The translations under genes and the position numbers were made by a program. 64,000 nucleotides of DNA from an uncultured Carboxylicivirga sp. (GTDB lineage Bacteria > Bacteroidota > Bacteroidia > Bacteroidales > Marinilabiliaceae): the NCBI GenBank assembly GCA_947503525.1, contig CANNEA010000011.1, forward strand, positions 46,547 to 110,546. The letters are read 5' to 3'. Positions 36,916 through 45,084 of this stretch are shown here, piece by piece. Each line of letters opens with the position of its first letter. Positions within the stretch are counted from its first letter, which is position 1. The notes below the pieces were generated by a model. It did not search any database. It worked only from the letters and a program-made list of their open reading frames with translations, and was not told where the DNA came from.

Positions 36916-39264
36916 TTATTCGTATCGTAATGATTTTATTGGATTAATCGATGCCTTTAGCCAGCTAACGGCACCAATGGTTATAACACCAATACCCAAA
37001 ACCGGAATAATGGCTTTTAATACATCCACAAGTTCTATTTCCGTTTTATATGGATAAGCAGCTAACCACCCATTTATAATTGGTAACGCAACTGCCAAAG
37101 CTATAACAAAGGCTATTGTCATTAATATTACTGATTGTTTTATAAAGAGGGAGACGATAGAAAACTCATGGGCTCCGCTCACTTTTCGAATCCCAATTTC
37201 CTTTGTTTTTTGCTGCGTAAGTAAATATATAAATGCTAAAACTCCGATAATAGTTACGCCCAAAACTAAAGCTGTAAAAACAAGCAGTAAAGCTGAGAAA
37301 CTTTCTTCACTTTTATATTGATGCTTCAGGTGGCTATCGTAGAATTGAATATCAGCTGTGGCATCGCTTAAAACGCCTTCGTATAATTGTTTAATTTGTT
37401 GCAGTATCGCAGCTTGGTTTACATCATCAATACGCAAATTAATAAACGAATACCATCCTTCGTGATACGGCAAGCAATACACCAAAGGCTGAATTTCAGA
37501 AGTTAATGCCTGCATATGAAAATCTTCAACAACTCCTACAATATTAAAGTCAATGCCTACACGTGATAAAGTAAGATTTTTATAGTCATCATTTTTTACC
37601 TTCTTCAATAAGGCTTCGTTAACCAATACTTCTTGATTTCGCTTTAAGGCAGTGCCTTGTTTTAGCTTAATACCCATTACAGACAAGTAGCTCGAATCAA
37701 TAAAACTATGCCTGAATGAATTAAATTGACCATCATGATTCACTTGAAAACCATTACCAGAATAGCCATAGAGTGGCACATCGGATGATGCACTAGCACA
37801 TTGTACTCCAGGAATCTGACGCAACTTACTCGCTAACACTTCTGCCTTTGCAATACTAATATCATCGGGTAACTCTATATATAAAAGGTTCTCTTTATTA
37901 TAACCAAGATCTTTAGAGTTCATATATATGTTTTGCTTAATTACAATTAGGGTAAAAAGCAAAACTGCAGTAGAAACAGCCATCTGAAAAACTGTGAGTC
38001 CATGACGAAGGTGTTTTTGAGTCCACGAACTATAATGCGTATTGCGTAGCAGATCCCAAACACCTTTTTTATTTATCCACATAACAGGAAACATTGCTCC
38101 CAAAAGAGTTAAAGCAACAACCACAGCTATTAGTATAAACCATATCCAAACATTATTAAACTGGATTTGTATGCTTATATCCAGAAAATCTGACAGAAAT
38201 GAAATAACTAATGGACTGATGGCAAAAGCAAATATTGCAGATAATAGAGTCATACAAAGGCCTTCAACAAAAAAGTACAACGAACTAAGTGTTCTTCCTT
38301 GTCCACAAACCAAAGGAATTGCTGCTTGCACATTAGTTTTTTGTAATGACGATAGCGAAATAAAAGCATAGTTAAAGCTTGATACAAAAAGGATTAAGAT
38401 TGCAGTTAGGATTAAAATAATAATGCGTTGCATCACTTCACTTCCACTGTGCTTAAGATACACTTCCTTTAAGGGCTGTAGTAAAGGTGTTATATAAATG
38501 CCGTGTGCAGTTTCTGCTTTATAATCATAATGCTTTTGAAGAATCGGCATCATTAAGGGCGTAATACTTTCGTAATTAGTACTCGTTGGTAGCTTTAAAT
38601 AATGAATAAAACTATCGCCCCCACCCCAACCTGTATACAAGCTTTTTTCTGCATCGATGGTTGTGAACGAAACCAAGCAATCAAAACCCATAGTAATATT
38701 CTGAGGAGGGTCAGCAACTAAGCCTGTTATTGTAAGATTATTGATATTTCCGATTTGTATAACTCTTCCTACTGGATTTTCACCATTAAAGATTTTTGCT
38801 GCCAGACTGTGAGTAAGTACAACAGTATAAGGTGCCTTTAAAACATCCTTCAGCTTACCACTCAATAGCTCAAAACCAAAAAAGTCGATAAAGGTAGAAT
38901 CGGCATATTTCATCTGACACGAAAACCTCTTTTCGTCATTTAAAATGTATGATTGTTGAGATGGACGACAACGTGTATATTCAGTAACAGCAGACAGCTC
39001 TTCGTGCAATACAGGGCTCCAAGGAGCTTCCAACATAACATTAACATTTCGAATCTTTGGGCTTTCCCAAATTCTGGCCATGCGATAAATTTGATCTCTA
39101 TCCTTAATGCTATTATTCATACTAAATTCCTGACTAAGCCACATTAGAATAATGAATAAGGAACATAAGCTAATGGTCATTCCTAGCAATTTAAACAAGC
39201 TAAGTAACTTGTCGGAGAAAGCCCTTCGTATAATCATTCGTAACCAGAAAATAAAAATTCCCAT
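36916..39264 (-). CDS. MacB/FtsX-type ABC permease
   Basis: 782 residues. N-terminus FIFWLRMIIRRAFSDKLLSLFKLLGMTIS, two periplasmic domains, and FtsX blocks around 280-400 and 665-775. The first block has lost the EIGIRK motif (SSLQKTNVQAAIPLVCGQGR), while the second keeps KTKEIGIRKVSGAHEF; the C-terminus is NPIKSLRYE. It is the first permease after the adaptor gene and the most diverged of the four. The loss of one coupling motif suggests only its C-terminal half contacts the ATPase (inference). Confidence 0.88.
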   Translation of the reverse strand: MGIFIFWLRMIIRRAFSDKLLSLFKLLGMTISLCSLFIILMWLSQEFSMNNSIKDRDQIYRMARIWESPKIRNVNVMLEAPWSPVLHEELSAVTEYTRCRPSQQSYILNDEKRFSCQMKYADSTFIDFFGFELLSGKLKDVLKAPYTVVLTHSLAAKIFNGENPVGRVIQIGNINNLTITGLVADPPQNITMGFDCLVSFTTIDAEKSLYTGWGGGDSFIHYLKLPTSTNYESITPLMMPILQKHYDYKAETAHGIYITPLLQPLKEVYLKHSGSEVMQRIIILILTAILILFVSSFNYAFISLSSLQKTNVQAAIPLVCGQGRTLSSLYFFVEGLCMTLLSAIFAFAISPLVISFLSDFLDISIQIQFNNVWIWFILIAVVVALTLLGAMFPVMWINKKGVWDLLRNTHYSSWTQKHLRHGLTVFQMAVSTAVLLFTLIVIKQNIYMNSKDLGYNKENLLYIELPDDISIAKAEVLASKLRQIPGVQCASASSDVPLYGYSGNGFQVNHDGQFNSFRHSFIDSSYLSVMGIKLKQGTALKRNQEVLVNEALLKKVKNDDYKNLTLSRVGIDFNIVGVVEDFHMQALTSEIQPLVYCLPYHEGWYSFINLRIDDVNQAAILQQIKQLYEGVLSDATADIQFYDSHLKHQYKSEESFSALLLVFTALVLGVTIIGVLAFIYLLTQQKTKEIGIRKVSGAHEFSIVSLFIKQSVILMTIAFVIALAVALPIINGWLAAYPYKTEIELVDVLKAIIPVLGIGVITIGAVSWLKASINPIKSLRYE

Positions 39265-39334
39265 ATTCTAAAATTTAAATTTTATCAGTTATCATCATTT
39301 ACTTTACATTACCCAAAATTGAGTGCTTACCACT

Positions 39335-40633
39335 CTACTTAAGTATCACTACTTCATTATCACCAAATATCTCATAACCCGATGTAATTACTTCTTCCCC
39401 TGCTTCAAGGCCATCCAGTATTTCAAAGTATTTGGGGTTTTGTCGGCCAATACTAATATTGCGTTTATAGGCTGTTGATTTGTCCTTACTTAACACAAAT
39501 GCCCATTGTCCTCCCGTACTCTGAAAGAAGCTTCCACGTGCAAGTAACTTAGCTTCTGATGGATTACCTAACTCCAACTTCACATGGCTGGTTTGACCAA
39601 TTCGAAGATTCTGTATTTCATTTGAATCAAAGGCCAGATCAACGGTAAACTTGCCTTCCTCTACCTCGGCATATATTTTTACAACTGTCGCATTTATATT
39701 TCGATTAGGAAATTTACAGGTGGCTTTTAAACCGGTTCTTATGCGTGAAATATAATGTTCATCTACTTCAGCTTTTAACTTAAAACGGTCCAAAATATTG
39801 ACTTTACCTATGCGCGTTCCATAATTAATCACTTGACCTTCCTCAAGATCAAGGGCTGCTAACTGACCGGTTACAGGTGCTTTAATAACTAAATTATCAA
39901 GACGTTTTCGAATAATCCCTTGATTCTGTTCCATGCGATCGGCAGAAAGTTCTAAGGTTTCAATTTGAATATTCCTGTATACCGAATCACGTTTAAAATT
40001 TTCCTTTAACAGGGCCATCTGACGATAAGATGCCTCATAATTGGTTTTGTCTTGTAAATATTCATCCTCTGATATTAAACCTTCCTTGAAGAAACTACTC
40101 GAATTATTAAACTTTCGTTTTTGGATAAACAGGTCACCTTCCAATTTTACAATCTGATTCTGAATTTCCATCGCATTCATCTCCATTTGTAGGCGAGCTG
40201 TTCGAAGTTCATTAATAGCACGGGCTACGTTGGCTTCATTATTTGATATTTCAAGAATAAGATTGGTATTGCTTAATTCAGCGATGGGATCACCTTCATT
40301 CACCATGTTGCCTTCTTCCAAAATTATTCGTTCTACCCGACCACCTTCAATGGCATCAAGGTAGATGGTTTTTAAGGGTGCAACTGATGCGGTTACGCTT
40401 ATATAATCTTGAAAGTAGTCATCCTTTACAATTGAAATGCTAATTCTGTCTACATCCACTTTAACCTGACTGCGATGATCAGCAAAGGCAATAAAATAAA
40501 TGCACCAACATAAAAACAAACTAGATCCTACAATCCAGAGGAGTTGTTTGCGCCACCATGGCTTTTTTTGTATTTGCTTATCCATATTCATATCAGGCAC
40601 GAAGACTTTATTATCATTTTTATTTGTCATCAT
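39335..40633 (-). CDS. HlyD/MacA-type periplasmic adaptor
   Basis: 432 residues. A short cytoplasmic tail and one membrane helix (about 32-52) lead to a periplasmic adaptor with a lipoyl-like half (IYLDAIEGGRVERIILEEGNMVNEGDPIAEL), a helical hairpin (about 130-245), the second lipoyl half (VIKAPVTGQLAALDLEEGQVI) and beta-barrel/MP domains. It would bridge the MacB-like permeases to an outer-membrane channel; no TolC gene is in the window. Two adjacent ATGs (40633, 40630) begin the frame, but the predicted sigma-54 start site falls at about 40634. ATGs at residues 15 and 17 (40591, 40585) are therefore possible true starts. Confidence 0.9.
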   Translation of the reverse strand: MMTNKNDNKVFVPDMNMDKQIQKKPWWRKQLLWIVGSSLFLCWCIYFIAFADHRSQVKVDVDRISISIVKDDYFQDYISVTASVAPLKTIYLDAIEGGRVERIILEEGNMVNEGDPIAELSNTNLILEISNNEANVARAINELRTARLQMEMNAMEIQNQIVKLEGDLFIQKRKFNNSSSFFKEGLISEDEYLQDKTNYEASYRQMALLKENFKRDSVYRNIQIETLELSADRMEQNQGIIRKRLDNLVIKAPVTGQLAALDLEEGQVINYGTRIGKVNILDRFKLKAEVDEHYISRIRTGLKATCKFPNRNINATVVKIYAEVEEGKFTVDLAFDSNEIQNLRIGQTSHVKLELGNPSEAKLLARGSFFQSTGGQWAFVLSKDKSTAYKRNISIGRQNPKYFEILDGLEAGEEVITSGYEIFGDNEVVILK

Positions 40634-40642
40634 AGATTGTTA

Positions 40643-40659
40643 ATGCCAAACTCATGCCT
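40643..40659 (-). promoter_or_regulatory. Predicted sigma-54 promoter of the export locus
   Basis: Minus strand AGGCATG-AGTT-TGGCA. GG at -24 and GC at -12 are separated by exactly ten bases, close to the consensus TGGCACG-N4-TTGCA. The neighbouring regulator has the GAFTDA sigma-54 contact motif. Seen in sequence; activity is inferred. Confidence 0.5.
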
Positions 40660-40713
40660 TAATCACAAACACCTTAATATCTTACCTTTACAGTATTCGC
40701 GCAAAACTATTAT

Positions 40714-40749
40714 GTTGGATTTTCCAACACTTATGTATGGATATCCAAC
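40714..40749. promoter_or_regulatory. Two dyads, candidate enhancer sites for the sigma-54 regulator
   Basis: Site 1, 40714-40728: GTTGGA-TTT-TCCAAC, a perfect dyad. Site 2, 40738-40747: TGGATATCCA, extended right to TCCAAC. Their centres are about 21 bases (two helical turns) apart and about 87 and 109 bases upstream of the predicted sigma-54 start, the usual place for bound NtrC-type activators. Confidence 0.5.
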
Positions 40750-40823
40750 AATATTGAAGTAATTTGTAACAAAATCAAATATTGCAATAGTGAATAAGTG
40801 CTTACTTTTAATCCGGATTAAAA

Positions 40824-42194
40824 ATGCCAACTAAAGAAGGAAACATACTGATTGTTGATGATAATAAAGAACTGCTTCTGGCATTGAAGCTTTATCTTAA
40901 ACCTCATTTCAGCAGCATTATTACAGAACACAATCCAAACAGAATTAGTGAGCATCTGCGTAACCATTCCTTTGACATCCTTATGCTTGACATGAACTTT
41001 ACAGCTGGCATTAACAATGGCAATGAAGGATTGTATTGGATGAGCGAAGTACATAAAATTGATTCTGACTTAGCTGTTGTATTTATAACTGGATTTAGTG
41101 ATGTTGAATTAGCTGTTAGAGCAATCAAAGAAGGAGCTGCTGATTTTATAGAGAAATCGTGGGATGAACGAAAAATACTATCCACCCTTTTATCTGTTTT
41201 TAAACTTCAAAAATCAAAGCGAACCATCAGTGGTCTTCAAAAAAAGCAGAAACATTTAAAGGACTGCCTAAGTGCTAGGGAGGATTTCTTCATTGGCAAT
41301 TCTGAGGCAATGAATAGCATTATGGCCATGGTTGGTAAGGTGGCTCCGACTGATGTGAACGTTTTGATTTTAGGAGAAAACGGAACTGGAAAGGAAGTGA
41401 TGGCTCGATCAATACATCAATTATCTGACAGAAAAGATGAAATGTTTGTATCAGTTGATTTGGGCGCCATCCATGAAAACTTATTTGAAAGCGAATTATT
41501 TGGTCATAAAAAAGGAGCTTTTACTGATGCAAAAACGGATCGTACCGGACGATTTGAATTGGCTTCAGGAGGTACACTTTTTTTAGATGAAATTGGCAAC
41601 CTTTCTCTGGCAGCCCAGGCCAAACTGCTGGCTGCACTTCAAAACAGGGAAGTAACACCTGTGGGAGGAAGCCGCCCCATTAAGGTAGATATCCGATTAA
41701 TATGTGCAACAAATATGCCATTGGATAAAATGGTAACTGAAGGCAGGTTTCGCGAGGATTTGTTATATCGCATCAATACAATAGCCATCGAATTACCTGC
41801 CTTAAGAAACAGAAAGGATGACATTGCCGGATTGGCTAACTTTTTCCTTTCTCAGTTCTCGACCAAGTATAAAAAAGGTAAGATGAATTTTTCGGCCAAG
41901 GCCATTAATGGTTTAAGTCAACAAAACTGGGCCGGTAATATTCGTGAGCTTCAGCACGCTGTAGAAAAAGCTGTTATTCTATCTGAGAATAATACCATTG
42001 ATATGGATGACTTATTTCTTAACTCACAAAAAATAAAACATCTTGACGAGGATTGCTATAATCTAATCGAACATGAAAGACTACTGATTAAAAAGGCCAT
42101 CAATAATTGTAAAGGCAATATGAGTAAAGCCTCTAAAAAGCTAGGCATCAACCGTTCTACATTGTACGATAAAATCAAGAAATATGACTTATAG
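40824..42194 (+). CDS. Sigma-54-dependent response regulator (NtrC family)
   Basis: 456 residues. The receiver domain (1-120) has D12/D13, phospho-acceptor D56, T89 and K111; the usual Lys-Pro after the fifth strand is Lys-Ser here. The AAA+ domain (about 150-385) has Walker A GENGTGK (184-190), GAFTDA (231-236, contacts sigma-54), Walker B TLFLDEIG and the arginine-finger region LLYRIN. The C-terminal Fis-type helix-turn-helix is at 415-456 (NNCKGNMSKASKKLGINRSTLYDKI split around the turn). It should activate the divergent export operon and be phosphorylated by the kinase encoded next, with which it overlaps by 11 bases. Confidence 0.95.
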   Translation: MPTKEGNILIVDDNKELLLALKLYLKPHFSSIITEHNPNRISEHLRNHSFDILMLDMNFTAGINNGNEGLYWMSEVHKIDSDLAVVFITGFSDVELAVRAIKEGAADFIEKSWDERKILSTLLSVFKLQKSKRTISGLQKKQKHLKDCLSAREDFFIGNSEAMNSIMAMVGKVAPTDVNVLILGENGTGKEVMARSIHQLSDRKDEMFVSVDLGAIHENLFESELFGHKKGAFTDAKTDRTGRFELASGGTLFLDEIGNLSLAAQAKLLAALQNREVTPVGGSRPIKVDIRLICATNMPLDKMVTEGRFREDLLYRINTIAIELPALRNRKDDIAGLANFFLSQFSTKYKKGKMNFSAKAINGLSQQNWAGNIRELQHAVEKAVILSENNTIDMDDLFLNSQKIKHLDEDCYNLIEHERLLIKKAINNCKGNMSKASKKLGINRSTLYDKIKKYDL

Positions 42195-43518
42195 GCACAT
42201 CTCAATCCATATTGTTTTACAAGCTATTGGTATTGCATTTACACCAATCCTTATTGCCTATTTATGGGATTTTGAGCATCTTCTTCTTTTACGCAATGCC
42301 CTTTTTTTAGTATATGTATTTCAGGTTTGGCGATTAATAAGAACCATACGAAAAACCAATCGTGAACTAGCTAAATTTATTGAGTCATTTGGTTTTAACG
42401 ACACTACCATTCATTTTCACAACCGAGATAAAGACGCTTCGTTTCAGGATTTATTTACCTCTTTCAATAAGATCGTTGAAGTATTCAGGCAACTAAAGAT
42501 AGACAAAGAAAAAGAGTATCTCTTTTTTGAAACGGCGCTAAAAAAACTAGGCGTAGCCATTATTGTGGTTAATGAGCATCAAAATGTCATAATGACTAAC
42601 AATGCACTCCTCAGCATGCTTGGTATAAAATATTTGCATCGCCTGGACAAACTCAATCAATTCAAGAATAATTTGGCCACAGAGCTGATGCAGCTCGAAC
42701 CTCATCGTCAAAAACTAGTGGAACTAATGGTAGATGGGCGATTATTACAAGTAGCACTGACCTCTGTTCTGATGAAACAGGAACAAAAGACTTTACGACT
42801 ACTGGCTTTTCAGGACATACGTAGTGAGATTGAACAAAAGGAACTGGAATCATGGCAGAAACTTATTCGTGTATTAACCCATGAAGTTATGAATTCTCTT
42901 AGTCCCGTTAATATATTATCAACCAGCCTTAAGTCACGATTTGAATCTCCAACAGAACAACTAATACTTTCACCGGAAGAACAACTGGAGATGTATGAAG
43001 CGCTTGATGCCATCCATTCGCGAAGTAAAGGTTTAACTCGCTTTGTGGAAAGTTATAGAAGCATGGCTGGATTAAAAAGCGCACAAACTAATTATTGCGA
43101 GATCAATACCTTATTGAATCGAATTCAGGTATTATTCCATGAGGATATGAATTGTAATAATGTTGATTTCACCATTGAAACAGATGGTACTATTAATTAC
43201 GTTTTAGATGAAAAGTTACTTGAGCAAGTACTTATTAACCTCATTAAAAATAGCTGCGAAGCCATCTCAACAAACGGACACATAAAACTTCGTGCTTTTC
43301 TTCGTGACGAGCAACTTCACATTACCATTGAAGATAATGGAAAAGGTATCCCTTCGGAAGAACTGGATAAGGTATGTGTTCCTTTTTACACTACTCGCGA
43401 AGGAGGCAATGGTGTTGGTTTGGCTCTCTCGCGTCAGGTCATGCGTCTGCATGGCGGTCAATTAAAGATACAGTCGGAAGAAGGAACAGGAACCCTAATC
43501 ACACTGCTATTCAACTAA
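42184..43518 (+). CDS. NtrB-like sensor histidine kinase
   Basis: 444 residues. Two membrane helices lie within the first 45 residues with almost no periplasmic loop. A linker with a PAS-like domain follows (about 115-215, LGVAIIVVNEHQNVIMTNNALLSMLG), then HisKA with H233 in LTHEVMNSLSPV and HATPase_c with NLIKNSCEA, DNGKGIP and GNGVGLALS. The short loop suggests it senses something within the membrane or cytoplasm, as in envelope-stress kinases. It overlaps the regulator gene, so the pair is cotranscribed. Its last 12 bases overlap the convergent CstA gene. Confidence 0.93.
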   Translation: MTYRHISIHIVLQAIGIAFTPILIAYLWDFEHLLLLRNALFLVYVFQVWRLIRTIRKTNRELAKFIESFGFNDTTIHFHNRDKDASFQDLFTSFNKIVEVFRQLKIDKEKEYLFFETALKKLGVAIIVVNEHQNVIMTNNALLSMLGIKYLHRLDKLNQFKNNLATELMQLEPHRQKLVELMVDGRLLQVALTSVLMKQEQKTLRLLAFQDIRSEIEQKELESWQKLIRVLTHEVMNSLSPVNILSTSLKSRFESPTEQLILSPEEQLEMYEALDAIHSRSKGLTRFVESYRSMAGLKSAQTNYCEINTLLNRIQVLFHEDMNCNNVDFTIETDGTINYVLDEKLLEQVLINLIKNSCEAISTNGHIKLRAFLRDEQLHITIEDNGKGIPSEELDKVCVPFYTTREGGNGVGLALSRQVMRLHGGQLKIQSEEGTGTLITLLFN

Positions 43519-44967
43519 CACTTCATTCCTTCCCCTGATTTTATAAATCCGATACAAGAAAAGCCAAAGACTCAAAACTCCTGCTCCAAGCCCAATCTGC
43601 AATCCCAAATTGCTTTCAAGTGCTAAACCTCCATTTTTATTAGGAGCAACAAAAACGTATGCTACGCATACTATCGTCATAAAAGTAGCGGGTAATGACA
43701 AGATCCAATGAGGCTTTTTAACCTTAGTCAAATACATGGCACCGGTCCACAAAACAATTACAGCCAATATCTGATTAGATAATCCCAGATACTTCCATAT
43801 GGTGGCAAACTCCAATTGCGATAAAATAAATCCAATTGCAAATAAAGGAATGCTGATAATTAAGCGTTTCTTAATTGATGACTGATCGTAATTAAATACA
43901 TCTGCAATCGTTAGACGTGCACTTCTAAAAGCAGTATCTCCGGTAGTAATCGGACAAGCAATAACGCCAATAACAGCAAATAGGGCACCTATGGTTCCCA
44001 ACCAGGCAACACTAATCTCATTAACCACCCAGGCCGGATCGTGACCTGCAACCTGCATGGTAGAATTTAAGCCTTCTGCCCCACCAAAGAAACTCATAGC
44101 AGCTGTAGCCCATATAATGGCCACTATACCTTCTGCTATCATGGCACCATAAAAGACATAACGCCCATGACTTTCCTTTTTAATGGTTCTTGCCATCATT
44201 GGGGCCTGCGTACTATGAAATCCACTTAAGGCTCCACAGGATATCACAATAAAAAGCATTGGAAATAATATATTTTCAGTCGGATGATGATGAAAATTAG
44301 CAAAGCTGGAAGCTGATAACTCCGGCATTTGAACAGTTCCTGTAAACGAGCCAAACAGCATGGCACCACCAATGGCAAGTGCCATAATGATTAAAGTTGC
44401 TCCAAAAAACGGATAAATCCGACCAATGATTTTATTAATTGGCAAAAGCGTGGCTATTAAATAGTAGGCAAATATAACATACAACCAAATGCTTAATCCG
44501 CCATTGCTTAATTTGGCTAACAAGCCAGCCGGACCGGAAACAAATGCCACACCAACAAATATGAGTAACAATAATGAAAACAGTCGAAGAAAGTTTTTAA
44601 ATCCAGGTCCTAAGTATTTCCCAACTATTTCAGGAATACTCGCTCCTCCATTGCGAATGGATAACATACCCGAGAAATAATCATGAACGGCTCCCATAAA
44701 TATGCATCCCAAAACAATCCACACATAAGCCATTGGGCCATACATAGCTCCAAGAATGGCTCCGAAGATCGGGCCTAGACCAGCTATATTTAAGAACTCA
44801 ATAGTAAACACTTTCCAGGTTGGCATGGGCGAAAAATCCACGCCATCTGATTTTGCGTAGGCAGGTGTTTTCCTGCTGTCATCTGCTCCAAAAAAGCGTT
44901 CAACAAATTTGCCATAGACAATAAAGCCCAGTATTAAGGCCGAAATCGAAATAAGAAAGGTCCACAT
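43507..44967 (-). CDS. Carbon starvation protein CstA family transporter
   Basis: 486 residues with about 13 membrane helices. The N-terminal CstA domain is clear: FIVYGKFVERFFG, DFSPMPTWKVFTIEFLNIAGLGPIFGAILGA (in parts) and GAVHDYFSGMLSIRNGG. CstA proteins import pyruvate or peptides when preferred carbon is scarce. It is shorter than the E. coli protein (about 700 residues), as is usual for the Bacteroidota form. The 3' end overlaps the kinase gene by 12 bases on the opposite strand (tail-to-tail), so antisense effects between the two are possible. Confidence 0.92.
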   Translation of the reverse strand: MWTFLISISALILGFIVYGKFVERFFGADDSRKTPAYAKSDGVDFSPMPTWKVFTIEFLNIAGLGPIFGAILGAMYGPMAYVWIVLGCIFMGAVHDYFSGMLSIRNGGASIPEIVGKYLGPGFKNFLRLFSLLLLIFVGVAFVSGPAGLLAKLSNGGLSIWLYVIFAYYLIATLLPINKIIGRIYPFFGATLIIMALAIGGAMLFGSFTGTVQMPELSASSFANFHHHPTENILFPMLFIVISCGALSGFHSTQAPMMARTIKKESHGRYVFYGAMIAEGIVAIIWATAAMSFFGGAEGLNSTMQVAGHDPAWVVNEISVAWLGTIGALFAVIGVIACPITTGDTAFRSARLTIADVFNYDQSSIKKRLIISIPLFAIGFILSQLEFATIWKYLGLSNQILAVIVLWTGAMYLTKVKKPHWILSLPATFMTIVCVAYVFVAPNKNGGLALESNLGLQIGLGAGVLSLWLFLYRIYKIRGRNEVLVE

Positions 44968-45084
44968 AACAATCGCTTTGTTGAAAGGCCAAATTATTAT
45001 TTTTTCACCAAAGTACTAGCCAATCTATTAATAATTAGTTTCCATTATTGCGTAAATTGCCAAAACAATATTATTCAAACACCT

